Part shown: positions 36,825-45,641 of the stretch, piece by piece
Numbering within the stretch: position 1 is the first letter of the stretch
Layout of the letters: each line of letters opens with the position of its first letter
Assembly (NCBI GenBank): GCA_003116975.1
Contig: BGKB01000026.1
Span: forward strand, 248,001 to 312,000
Length of the DNA: 64,000 bases
Source of the DNA: Aurantiochytrium sp. KH105
Taxonomy: Eukaryota; Sar; Bigyra; Thraustochytrida; Thraustochytriidae
Reading direction: 5' to 3'
The notes under the pieces: model-generated
Told to the model about the DNA's origin: nothing
Databases searched by the model: none
The model's input: only the letters and a program-made list of their open reading frames with translations
Made by a program: the position numbers and the translations under genes

Positions 36825-38786
36825 ATGGTTGCTGTGCAGGTTCACCCTGATCGCCTAGTGCGCGAAGCGGCAGAGATGTCGCCTCGCGGCAAGGTGCGAA
36901 AAAGGAACAAAAGGGCGACGGAAATCTCGCTCGTGGTCCTGCTGCTGATCGTCGTGCAAAACACGTTTCACATCCTGATGATATGCTTTGTTGAGTGGAA
37001 CGTGGACAGCACATCGAATGCGTACACGTCGCTAATGGTCGAGTTTCAAGAAGCAGCCGCTTGCGAGCCTTTAGGTAGCTATTTTGCACAGACCATTGCT
37101 TCAGTTCAAGTTCGCGGCGGCGCATCGGATGACTGGGAAGGAAACTTGGCATTTGATAACTCATTGATGGAAAAAGCCTTTCATTTTCTCAAGGACGAAA
37201 ACACGACGCAGAGTTTCTTGGCCGTGCAGGTCGGTCTTGTGCACTGGTTGCCGAACTTTTTCGTGCGCACAGTATCTCTTAATGTTGTAGCGCGGACCGA
37301 GTCACGCGTTTCTGTTCACATTGAAAACCCGGTGCTGGCATCCGAAGCGTGCCCGTACGCATGGAACGAATCGAGCGCGCCCATGAATGCAGCGCTTACG
37401 CACTATTTGCTGCAAACAGCCGGACAAGTGGAAACGATGCTCTTTTCGGCGGAAGCAGCGCAAGCTGAAGAGGCAAGTCTCTCGGGGCAACGATGGCTGG
37501 CCAAGGAGGCTTGGACCTGCACCGCGCCCAGTTCAGACATGATCCCTCCGGATCAGGTCTGCCAGATGGCCTCCGATCAGGTCTTTTTCAGGCCTTCTTA
37601 CTACGTCTTTGTGGCCATCTGGGCCGCATTTGCGATTGTCTGCTTCATCTGGTTTGTGGTGTTTGTACGCGCTTTTTTACGGGACAGGGTCTCGTCAGCA
37701 GCATCGTCCAAGCCCACGCAGGCAACAAAGGAGCAAGCCGCCAAGGGTGCTTCGAGTGCGCCTGGCGACGAGTCAACCGTCAGAGCACCAGGTGCTGGTG
37801 AGCAGCCGTCCGCCACAGCAGAAACAGCTGCAGTCGCAAATGAAGATGAGGACCGCATAGCTCAGATGGAGGTCGAAACTGACTTTGCAATTGGCGTGCT
37901 GCGAACGATGCTTGTCATTGATATTGACCTCACGGATGCTTCCGTGGGCCCCAAGCTTGCTGCGAAGCAGTATTGCGTACTTTTGCTCCCCGCACTTTTG
38001 CCAATGCTGTGGAGCATTGAGCTTGCCTGCGACATGAACGAGGTCGATTGCACACGCAAGGTCATGATTCAGTTGCCCATTTTTTACATCGTGGCCGCCT
38101 ACAGTGGGGTTGTGGCAGTCTTTCTCATTGGTAGCGTGTGGAAAATTTATCCCGGGAATGCGCTGCGCTTATTCTTGCGTGCGCTAACAATCCTTTTGTC
38201 CAGTGTCTCGGTGCTAATGCTTTGTACGCACTTATTATGGCTGGCCGTGGCTCTGACCGTGGACCCGCTCACCGCGGGAAGCCGCATCATCGGCTTGCTG
38301 TCCATCTTTATCTATGCGCAACAAACTCTGAGCAAGGCGCGAAGCACGTATGCGCAAATGGTAGCGCGGCTCATCAAGGCGGGTCACACAGGCGCAGAGC
38401 TTGAGTCCGAACTAGAAAAGCGCGGATTCAGCAAGCGACAGCTCGTTTCGCTGCTGTGGATCAGCACTTCGGCGCTGCTTCTTGCTTTCGTGTGGTGTGT
38501 GCTGTGCGGCGTCATATTTTATGCAAACCGTCCAGGGACACCTGGTGGCTCTGTGCTTTCCTTTTTCACAGGCGCAGTGATTCCGTTTGCGGCTGCAGTA
38601 ATGCACATCGCCAACGCGGTCAAGTCAAAAGCAAAGGTTGAAGACGTGACGCCACTGCAAGATTTTGTTGCCGACGCAGAAGCGGCTTCTGAGGAATCGA
38701 ACCTGAGTACTGCGCTGCAACATGTGGCTGACACGATCAAAAAGCTTGAAAAGTCTGCCAAGACATTGAATCAAGATGCATCCTGA
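36825..38786 (+). CDS. Polytopic membrane protein, about eight helices, unrecognised
   Basis: A 653-residue protein from ATG MVAVQVHPDRL; upstream in-frame codons start at GTG. A basic N-terminus is followed by helix 1 (LVVLLLIVVQNTFHILMICF), then a predicted luminal or extracellular domain of about 190 residues with NTT and NES glycosylation sequons. Helix 2 (VFVAIWAAFAIVCFIWFVVF) precedes a disordered loop of about 75 residues rich in Ala, Ser and Glu. At least five further helices follow (LLLPALLPMLWSI, FYIVAAYSGVVAVFLIG, LTILLSSVSVLMLC, LLAFVWCVLCGVIFY, FFTGAVIPFAAAV). The tail is a short charged helix. No transporter or channel signature is recognised. It may belong to a lineage-specific family, as may the seven-helix gene near 59 kb; no clear similarity between the two was seen. 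Confidence 0.8.
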   Translation: MVAVQVHPDRLVREAAEMSPRGKVRKRNKRATEISLVVLLLIVVQNTFHILMICFVEWNVDSTSNAYTSLMVEFQEAAACEPLGSYFAQTIASVQVRGGASDDWEGNLAFDNSLMEKAFHFLKDENTTQSFLAVQVGLVHWLPNFFVRTVSLNVVARTESRVSVHIENPVLASEACPYAWNESSAPMNAALTHYLLQTAGQVETMLFSAEAAQAEEASLSGQRWLAKEAWTCTAPSSDMIPPDQVCQMASDQVFFRPSYYVFVAIWAAFAIVCFIWFVVFVRAFLRDRVSSAASSKPTQATKEQAAKGASSAPGDESTVRAPGAGEQPSATAETAAVANEDEDRIAQMEVETDFAIGVLRTMLVIDIDLTDASVGPKLAAKQYCVLLLPALLPMLWSIELACDMNEVDCTRKVMIQLPIFYIVAAYSGVVAVFLIGSVWKIYPGNALRLFLRALTILLSSVSVLMLCTHLLWLAVALTVDPLTAGSRIIGLLSIFIYAQQTLSKARSTYAQMVARLIKAGHTGAELESELEKRGFSKRQLVSLLWISTSALLLAFVWCVLCGVIFYANRPGTPGGSVLSFFTGAVIPFAAAVMHIANAVKSKAKVEDVTPLQDFVADAEAASEESNLSTALQHVADTIKKLEKSAKTLNQDAS

Positions 38787-39061
38787 GCGAAGCATTTGCG
38801 TGTGTCTGCCAAGATGTTTGTTTTGCAATCAATCAGATGAGTGTAGCGAGATTTCTAATCTAATTTTTGGTGTTTGATTTCTTTTCATCTCAGGACACGC
38901 AACCCATTACTGTAGAATAGAATAAGAGATGAAGCGCTATCCCCTCGCAAGAGAAACTCGCGACGCAACGTTACAAGGTGTGCAGTGCTTGTCAGGCGAT
39001 ACATAGCATTGAACCAGGTGGCGACGCTTGTAGAGAACGCAAGAATGCACCGATTGATTCA
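38787..39061. other. Convergent 3' region
   Basis: Between the stops of the membrane-protein gene and glutamine synthetase. It is AT-rich and likely contains both transcript ends. No gene. Confidence 0.5.
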
Positions 39062-40108
39062 TTAGAGGACCGTGGTATCGAAGATCTTGGAAGTGACAAT
39101 GTAGGGATCCATATTGGATGCGGGCCTACGATCCTCAAAGTAACCCTTGCCGGCCTCCTTTGTAGCGTTCGGGATGCGAATTGAAGCGCCGCGGTTGGCT
39201 ACACCGTAGGAGAACTTCTCAAAGGAGGCCGTCTCATGCTTGCCCGTGAGACGAGCCTCGTTGCCCTCTCCGTAAGCAGCAATGTGCTCGGCGTGTTTCT
39301 TGCCAAGTTTCTCGATGGCCGGGATGATGACCGAATCCAGCGAGCCTTCTTGCTCGCGCATGGCCTTGGTGGAATAGTTGGTGTGGCAGCCGGCGCCGTT
39401 CCAGTCACCTGGGATTGGCTTGGGCTCGAGGGACACCGTGACATCGTGCATTTCGCAGACACGGTTGAGAATGTAGCGCGACATCCACATGTGATCGCCA
39501 GACTCGATGCCGGTGCAGGGTCCGACTTGATACTCCCACTGTCCGGGCATGACCTCGGCGTTGATGCCGGAGACGTTAATGCCGGCCTCGAGGCAGTAGC
39601 GGAGGTGGTCCTCGACGATATTGCGTCCAAAGGCAACGTCAGCGCCTGCGGAGCAGTAGTAAGGGCCTTGCGGACCGGGGAAGCCCATTTGCACGGTGGG
39701 GCCGCCAAAGGAGCGCGCCTTGGCGTTGGGCCAGCCGAGAGGCACGCCGTTCTTGAAGAGGGTGTACTCTTGCTCGATGCCAAACCAGGGTTCCTCGGCG
39801 GGGGCCTGATCGAAGATTTTCACAGCCGGTGCGCGAGTGTTGGTGGGGATAGCATTGCCCTTGGGGTCGTAGCAGTCCGTGAGGACGAGTACGTGGTTCC
39901 CGCCGCGAAAGGGGTCGCTGAAGACTGCGCGGGGCACGATGATGACCTCGCTATCCTCTCCTGGGGCCTGTCCGGTCGAGGATCCGTCAAAGTTCCAGTC
40001 GGGAAGATCCTTGAGCTCGACCTTTTCCCGCCCAGGCATCACCTTGGTCTTGCAACGCAGGCCTCCATCTGCGTCGATCCACACGTACTCGGCAAGAACG
40101 TACGGCAT
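39062..40108 (-). CDS. GLUL: Glutamine synthetase, type II
   Basis: A complete 348-residue GSII ([15 protein letters not shown] to TAA). It joins ammonium and glutamate to glutamine with ATP and is the main ammonium-assimilating step. Conserved motifs: [15 protein letters not shown], the metal- and glutamate-binding [10 protein letters not shown], the ATP-site region [11 protein letters not shown], the Glu-bearing [28 protein letters not shown], the glutamate-site NRGASIRIP and the [11 protein letters not shown] end. No transit peptide is seen, so it is probably cytosolic. Codon use appears strongly biased to C-ending codons compared with neighbours, as expected of a highly expressed gene. 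A long frame on the opposite strand is its shadow. Confidence 0.98.
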   Translation of the reverse strand: MPYVLAEYVWIDADGGLRCKTKVMPGREKVELKDLPDWNFDGSSTGQAPGEDSEVIIVPRAVFSDPFRGGNHVLVLTDCYDPKGNAIPTNTRAPAVKIFDQAPAEEPWFGIEQEYTLFKNGVPLGWPNAKARSFGGPTVQMGFPGPQGPYYCSAGADVAFGRNIVEDHLRYCLEAGINVSGINAEVMPGQWEYQVGPCTGIESGDHMWMSRYILNRVCEMHDVTVSLEPKPIPGDWNGAGCHTNYSTKAMREQEGSLDSVIIPAIEKLGKKHAEHIAAYGEGNEARLTGKHETASFEKFSYGVANRGASIRIPNATKEAGKGYFEDRRPASNMDPYIVTSKIFDTTVL

Positions 40109-42602
40109 CTTTTCGCGAGCTGTTGCGGTAAAGCTTCTTCGCCTCTTGTGCTGGTCCTGCTTCCGTCTATGAGGGTCGCGATCTTTCAGCTTCCTCGTTG
40201 CTCAGCGTTGCGGTTCTGCTCTCCAGATCTGCGTGCGGATCTTTCTTTGTGATCCTCCCTCCCTTGACCTGTCTGCCAGTCTACTATCCGATACGCCGAC
40301 ACCGTGTCCCGTGAGCCTGGACGCAAACCAGATCATCTAGCCCCGCCAGGAGTCGTTTCTTGTGCCCCCCCCCCACCCCCCCCCCAAGAGCCGACCCTCT
40401 CAGCCACGCTCGCGGCCAAGACCTCGAAAACCAGCATTCCTGAAGTCGTCCTTCTCCAACGGGGCGCTCCAAGCCATCATCCATTATCCATCATCATCAG
40501 CAGCAGCAGCAGCAAGAGCAGCAGCAAGGCCAGGACCGCGTCGAGTTCGTCCTTGGCCGGCCCAGCCTGGATCTCGCTCGCCCTCCGCAAACAATCAATC
40601 CTCCAAGCTCAGGCCGTCTTGGCAGCCCGCAGGCTGGGAGCTTTCTTTCCCGTCCAAGTTCCTCCCTCCCGCCGCCTGCCGTTGTTTGTCTCCGCTTCCA
40701 CCGCGCGGTCCTCGAGCACGGTGCGAAATCTTTGGCCGGAATCTTTGGCCGGGACCGCCCACGCTGCTATACATCATCGCGAGCGCAAGCCGCCTCGGAC
40801 GGGCGCGGCCGCCTCCGCCTCGGACCGCGGCGACGGACGGACGGACGCGGACCGCCTGCCTCGCCGCGCGGCCAGGCGTTTCTCGCCGCACGCGCATCGT
40901 GCGGCCTGCGTCGGCGAGCCGCGGCGAGCGAGACGGGCAGCACGAGCAAGACGAGCAAGATGAGACGAGCAGATGAGCACGATGGGATGAGATGGGATGA
41001 GATGGAGGTGAGACGAGCAAGTGAAGTGAGCTGGGACTCGCGCGTCCCAAAACACAAGCAAGCAAGCTTGCGCGACCAAGCAAGCAAGCTGCCGCGGACT
41101 ATTGAGCGGGACGCGGCGAGCTGGCCGAGCGCACGCTCGTCCGGCGCGGCGACGCGCCCGCGCTGCCCGTCGCAGTCGCGGAAGGCGGCGGCCGCGCAAG
41201 GAAAAGATAGTCGTGGCCTGGGACGATTTCGGGGCGTATCTTGGGACAGACGCGGCCGAGTCTTTCAAGATGCAGGCTGGCCGGAAAAGCTGCTGCTGAG
41301 ATCGGCTCGAGCTCGAGCTCGTTTGCAGCGGCAGAGACTCGCGCGTTTGCAGCGAGGCTCGCGTGGCGGGAGGCAAGGTGATGCCGGCAGCGGTTGGTCT
41401 TGCGTCGTGAGCTGGCGACGCGGACGCAGCGGAGTTATAGGATAGTCCACGTCCGTGTGTGGAGAGAGTAGGATTGCGTATGCGTTGCGTCCCGAACGCG
41501 CGCGCCGGGTTGCAGCGATGGGGGCCCGAGGAAGGATGCCAAGCCGGTCGCGCGTCAGAGGCAGGGAAGGGGGGAGGGAGGGAGGGAGGGGGCCAACCGA
41601 CCCTACGGATCGATTGATCGATTGATCGGTCAACGAAAGATCTTGTTTGTGCCGGGTGATGGATGTGCCACAGCTATAAACGCTGGTGGACGTAGAGCGT
41701 TTCGGTTTCGTTTGTTGAATAAGAACTCGCAAATCATGGCAGACTGACAGTGAGTGGTGGCTGGCAGGCAGGCTAATTGGCTGCTTACGAAAATGAAACG
41801 CTAGCTAGCCTACCTGCAGTCCGATGTAGGCGAACTGTGAGGAGAGCGGAAAGCTTGCGGGGTCGATCCACGAAACAAACTTGTTCGTCCCGGCCGTACT
41901 TGCTCCAGCTTGATCCGACTTGAAAATGTGTGCACGAGTTCGTCAAGACGCCCTTTTCCCAGCCAGCTTCTGTGTGTTTTGTGCGCGGATCGATTCAACC
42001 TTGGAAATTTTGTCGTCTATGGTCCCTCTAAGAAGCCTTGCATGTATCGAATCCACCATCCTTGGACCATTTATTCATTCATACATAGACCTACATCCAT
42101 CCATCCATCAATCAATCATCTACGAATCGCCTTGCCAGAGCTTCCCTGATCTTGAGAAACTATTGAAATGGTCGCTGTCGGTCGGTCACCCGTAGTCTAA
42201 TCACGCACGAGCTCTCGCCTTTTCGGACTCGTGACTGAACTCGCTGCGCGTAGTACACCATCGTCAAACATTTCTAGCAGCCAGCTGTCGAAAGCTAGAG
42301 CCTTCTTCTCTCAAATTTTGCATCCCAAATCAGGCGCGACAACGAGGATCAACAAGGAGCTGAACAAATCTGCGAAACCCATTTTTTTTTATAAAAAATA
42401 TCGTAACGGCTCGCTTCCTCTGAAAAATTGAAGTGTTCTTATTATTGTGCATCAACCATCAGAGGCAAGCTTTGGTTTGCCACTCGAGCGAGTCCAGACG
42501 AGATCGCGCGGCCAAGAAGGACACGTCTTCTTTCCCTGCCTGCTGGTGCTGCCGCCGCTGCTGCTACAGCTGCCGCCGGTCGTGCTCCTGCTGCAAGAGA
42601 AC
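40109..42602. other. 2.5 kb divergent promoter region, glutamine synthetase / MORN
   Basis: Gene-free. The glutamine synthetase side is pyrimidine-rich, with a C-rich stretch near 40366-40385 and an AGC repeat near 40498-40525. The centre carries GAGCAAGAC/GATGAG-type purine repeats (about 40935-41010) and a GCAAGTG motif (41017-41023). A GGGA repeat near 41572-41590 and a CTATAAA sequence near 41676 follow. The last 600 bp are AT-richer, with CATC repeats. All frames are low-complexity. No RNA gene is recognised. Confidence 0.5.
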
Positions 42603-44057
42603 ATGACCGCGGGTGAAGAGACGCGAGTCCTCGACGAGGTGGATAAGGAGCTCTTACAGGAGGTCGAGCGACTTCGTGTGCAAGACGAAGAGCGAAAGAA
42701 GCAGACAGATGCCGTCGCTGAGATTGATCAGAGCTTGCTTTTGAGTGGAAGCGAAGGTCTCGATGCCGATGACCACAATGGCCAACGCGGGGACCCTGCC
42801 GAGCAAGGTGAAAGTGCTCTCGAACCCGGACAAGAATATTATACAGGCGGGCTCTTACCAAATGGAGTAAGGCACGGCAAGGGCACTCTGGTGTACGGCA
42901 ATCGTTTCTTTCGGTATACGGGCGAATGGGCTCATGGCGTCAAGAACGGCCACGGTACACTATTTTTCGGTGATAGCGGTGCAGACTTTTATGAAGGCCA
43001 ATTTCTTGACGGCGAGATCACCGGTCGTGGGATTCGACAATGGGCAGATGGTTCAAGTTACAATGGCGAATGGGTATGGGGCGAGCGATGTGGCGAAGGC
43101 GTTTTGCTTTCCGCCGATGGCACAAAGTATGAAGGTGCCTTCCGTGCGAATCAGCGCCATGGTTCTGGAACTCTCACGAAACCAAATGGAGATGTCTACT
43201 TGGGAGACTTTCGGCACAATCGAAAGCATGGCCGGGGCACTCTTGAGTGTGCCAATGGGGATTCCTATGACGGCGAATTTCAAGATGGACTCTTTCACGG
43301 TCAGGGCGAAGCCGCCTGGGCAAATGGGGATACCTACGTAGGCAGCTGGGCTTTTGGTAAGCGTGAAGGGCTCGGCACATTTGTCGATGGCGTCTCCTTG
43401 TTACGATACGAAGGAGCTTGGGTCGACGACATGCCTGCCAAAGTACCGGCACGGATTCACCACGATCTCCCCGAACCTGAAGAACGCGCTCCAGAGGAGG
43501 CAGATGCTGATGGTCAAGGTGAATGTGAGGCGCACGAGGCTGCAGATGACCAGGAAGGAGGTGAGGGCGAAGACGACGACGACAATGACGACGAGGAGGA
43601 GGCTGGTGAGGAACAGACCTCGATGCCCATTCCTTTGCAGGGAGCACGAGGGCAGCCGTGGTCAGAGCTCCTTTGCATTGGTATCGTCACCGCCAAGCCC
43701 AAAACCGTGACGAGTCGCAACCTTAAACGTGCGCTCGTTGCCGAAGAGTCCGGAAGGGTACTCGAGCTCATTGTGGATAAGCCAGAAGATGATGCAGCGC
43801 AAGGCAATGAAAATCTTGAAACCACAGAAGACGATGACAACGAGAAAAGAAAGCCAAGAGTTTTGTGTCGCATGCAGGTTGACCACGGACGTGCGACGAT
43901 TGACCCATCGATTGTTGTGCCGGAAGGAGATGAGGACGAAGTTGATTTTCTCCCGGGAAGTATTGTAAATCTTCGCCTTCAGGACGCCACGCAAGGTCTG
44001 CGTCCTGAAGAGCGTGTTCGTGCAGTGCTTTTGCAAATGACTTTGCCGAAAAAGTGA
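42603..44057 (+). CDS. MORN-repeat protein
   Basis: A 484-residue protein from ATG MTAGEETRVLDEVD; the longer frame upstream begins at GTG and reads through a Leu-rich leader. An N-terminal charged helix (about 1-40) is followed by seven to eight MORN repeats (about 80-280) of YxGEFxxGxxxGxGxxxxxxG type, for example YTGEWAHGVKNGHGTLFF, YNGEWVWGERCGEG and YDGEFQDGLFHGQGEA. MORN repeats form elongated sheets that act as scaffolds at membranes and in flagella, basal bodies or junctional structures. After the repeats comes a very acidic segment (about 300-340), then a globular C-terminal part I do not recognise (WSELLCIGIVTAKPK to LQMTLPKK). No kinase domain is present. A scaffold role is inferred from the repeats. 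Confidence 0.9.
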   Translation: MTAGEETRVLDEVDKELLQEVERLRVQDEERKKQTDAVAEIDQSLLLSGSEGLDADDHNGQRGDPAEQGESALEPGQEYYTGGLLPNGVRHGKGTLVYGNRFFRYTGEWAHGVKNGHGTLFFGDSGADFYEGQFLDGEITGRGIRQWADGSSYNGEWVWGERCGEGVLLSADGTKYEGAFRANQRHGSGTLTKPNGDVYLGDFRHNRKHGRGTLECANGDSYDGEFQDGLFHGQGEAAWANGDTYVGSWAFGKREGLGTFVDGVSLLRYEGAWVDDMPAKVPARIHHDLPEPEERAPEEADADGQGECEAHEAADDQEGGEGEDDDDNDDEEEAGEEQTSMPIPLQGARGQPWSELLCIGIVTAKPKTVTSRNLKRALVAEESGRVLELIVDKPEDDAAQGNENLETTEDDDNEKRKPRVLCRMQVDHGRATIDPSIVVPEGDEDEVDFLPGSIVNLRLQDATQGLRPEERVRAVLLQMTLPKK

Positions 44058-44510
44058 GTGACCTAGGGAGCAGCAGACTGTTACATAGAGAAAAGAGATC
44101 CAATGTCGGGTTGGCCTATACAATAAAGAACAAAATCCTATGTTTATTGGCTGGCTGGCGGCCTGTACAGATGCTATCCTCTTTGATTGATTGGCATGAC
44201 TTGATGCTTTGCTTTTCTTCAGAAGAAAAGCAAACCATTGCGGGGAATGTCAGTCAAAAGAAGCGGTCTTCGATTGACTTGGTATGTCAAAAAAACAATA
44301 GAACTCGCACATTCCTCAGCCATAGGCCTAGCAGGATTTCCAATGCCACCATTTCCATGGTTTTTTTCTCCATGGAGTTTCCCACACCGAATCTATCGTT
44401 TACAATCATTTTTTTTTTAGACGTAGTAAATAGTAGCTAGAAAACAGAGAATGATCCGCATTGAAACCATGAAGTTAGCTTGTGCGTGCATCGCATTGTT
44501 CAACGAGTCA
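44058..44510. other. Convergent 3' region
   Basis: Between the stops of the MORN and OS-9-like genes. It is AT-rich and contains an AATAAA (44122-44127) for the rightward gene. No other feature is recognised. Confidence 0.55.
44122..44127 (+). terminator. Possible polyadenylation signal (AATAAA)
   Basis: An AATAAA hexamer 65 bp after the MORN-gene stop, in an AT-rich 3' region. Use is assumed, not shown. Confidence 0.4.
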
Positions 44511-45641
44511 TCAGAGCGGTTGTGCCGCTCCTTGCACGACCGCGTACGTCAGGCCTCCCCGAAAGGCCGAACCCGAGGCGAGTATGATCCTCGTATTGTC
44601 CTCGACCCGACGCACCTCATAATGATTTTCCTTTTGGCTCAAAGATTGACGACCACGTGAACGCGCCATGTCGTGTGCCGTCTTGAGTTCCATTGAGGGT
44701 GTCACCACAGAGAGGCTAACCTCAAACGATTTGAAGTTGAGCGTGGAACCCGGGTCGAGCGCAGCGGCGATGCAAGCAACTTGGCCATCGGCTGTCTCAA
44801 AGAGCTCAAGCGTCCACTCGTCACGTAGAGGTCCGGCGTTGCTCCCCGTACTGATGCCAGGTACCCGCTTCAAGTTCTGCTGAAATTGAGGATGTCCACA
44901 GACCACAGGTGTCGAGACGTAAATCATGTATGAACATGTGGACACTTCGACAACGCTGAGAAGGCGTAGCGCGTCATCGCAGACGAACTCGACGCGCGAT
45001 TCGCGACCCACATTGCCCGTGAGCGCCTCGCAGCGCGTTCCCTCATCGTAAAGCTGGTTGACGCCATCCATCCCGACATAGGTCCCCAGAAGAAACGCGT
45101 TGCGGCCATGAGACTGTGTCACTTTGGACTCAAAGCAAAGCTCATACTTCCAGTACTCGATGGTTTTGCGAATACAGATACCATTGAGGCGCGCGAGCAT
45201 GGCCTCGACGTCGCCGTGCACGGCTTGAAAGACCTGCTGCTCGGGGGATCCGGCCAGATTTCCTCGAAGACCATTAGCATTGTTCGCATTGGCGCCGCCG
45301 TCGGCACTGCCTTGGGCAGCGGCCGGGTCCTGGCTGCTGGTCACGTGCGAAAGCTGGCACGAGACCTCCGTTTGGGCCTTGGTGCGCAGCTTGACGACGG
45401 TATGGGCCTCCTCGTCCTTGGCGACGAAGAACGGCTTGATGACGCGCGACTCCTGCGCCACCGCCCCGGGGATGGCCGTCAGCAGGACCGCCAGCAGGGC
45501 CGCTGCCAGCAGCGTCGCCCGCACACTCAGGCGCCCGCGCGGGCCCGGTCCGAAGCCGGCGGCGGCGGCGGCGGCGGCGTCGGCGGCGGCAACATGGCGA
45601 GGACGAAGTCCATGTCGCGCTCGCGGCCGGCGTACGAGCAT
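44511..45641 (-). CDS. OS-9/Yos9-type ER lectin with MRH domain
   Basis: A 376-residue frame. The lectin part is clear: a mannose-6-phosphate-receptor-homology domain (about 155-260) with the order YWKYELCF, VTQSH, YDEGTRC, GRESRVEFVC, EVSTCSYMIYVSTPVVCGHP. It keeps the Gln, Arg, Glu and Tyr that bind trimmed mannose in OS-9/erlectin, and paired cysteines. OS-9 proteins recognise misfolded glycoproteins in the ER and pass them to the HRD1 ligase. A signal-peptide core (TLLAAALLAVLLTAIPGAVA) lies near residues 45-65. The only in-frame ATG before it is at 45641, inside the last 38 codons of the upstream WD40 gene in another frame, so either the genes overlap by 115 bp or the true start is non-AUG or joined by splicing. 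No C-terminal H/KDEL is present. Confidence 0.82.
   Translation of the reverse strand: MLVRRPRARHGLRPRHVAAADAAAAAAAGFGPGPRGRLSVRATLLAAALLAVLLTAIPGAVAQESRVIKPFFVAKDEEAHTVVKLRTKAQTEVSCQLSHVTSSQDPAAAQGSADGGANANNANGLRGNLAGSPEQQVFQAVHGDVEAMLARLNGICIRKTIEYWKYELCFESKVTQSHGRNAFLLGTYVGMDGVNQLYDEGTRCEALTGNVGRESRVEFVCDDALRLLSVVEVSTCSYMIYVSTPVVCGHPQFQQNLKRVPGISTGSNAGPLRDEWTLELFETADGQVACIAAALDPGSTLNFKSFEVSLSVVTPSMELKTAHDMARSRGRQSLSQKENHYEVRRVEDNTRIILASGSAFRGGLTYAVVQGAAQPL

Noticed and set aside
39236-40252. Plus-strand frame of 338 codons opposite glutamine synthetase
   Set aside because: Shadow caused by strong C-ending codon bias of glutamine synthetase.
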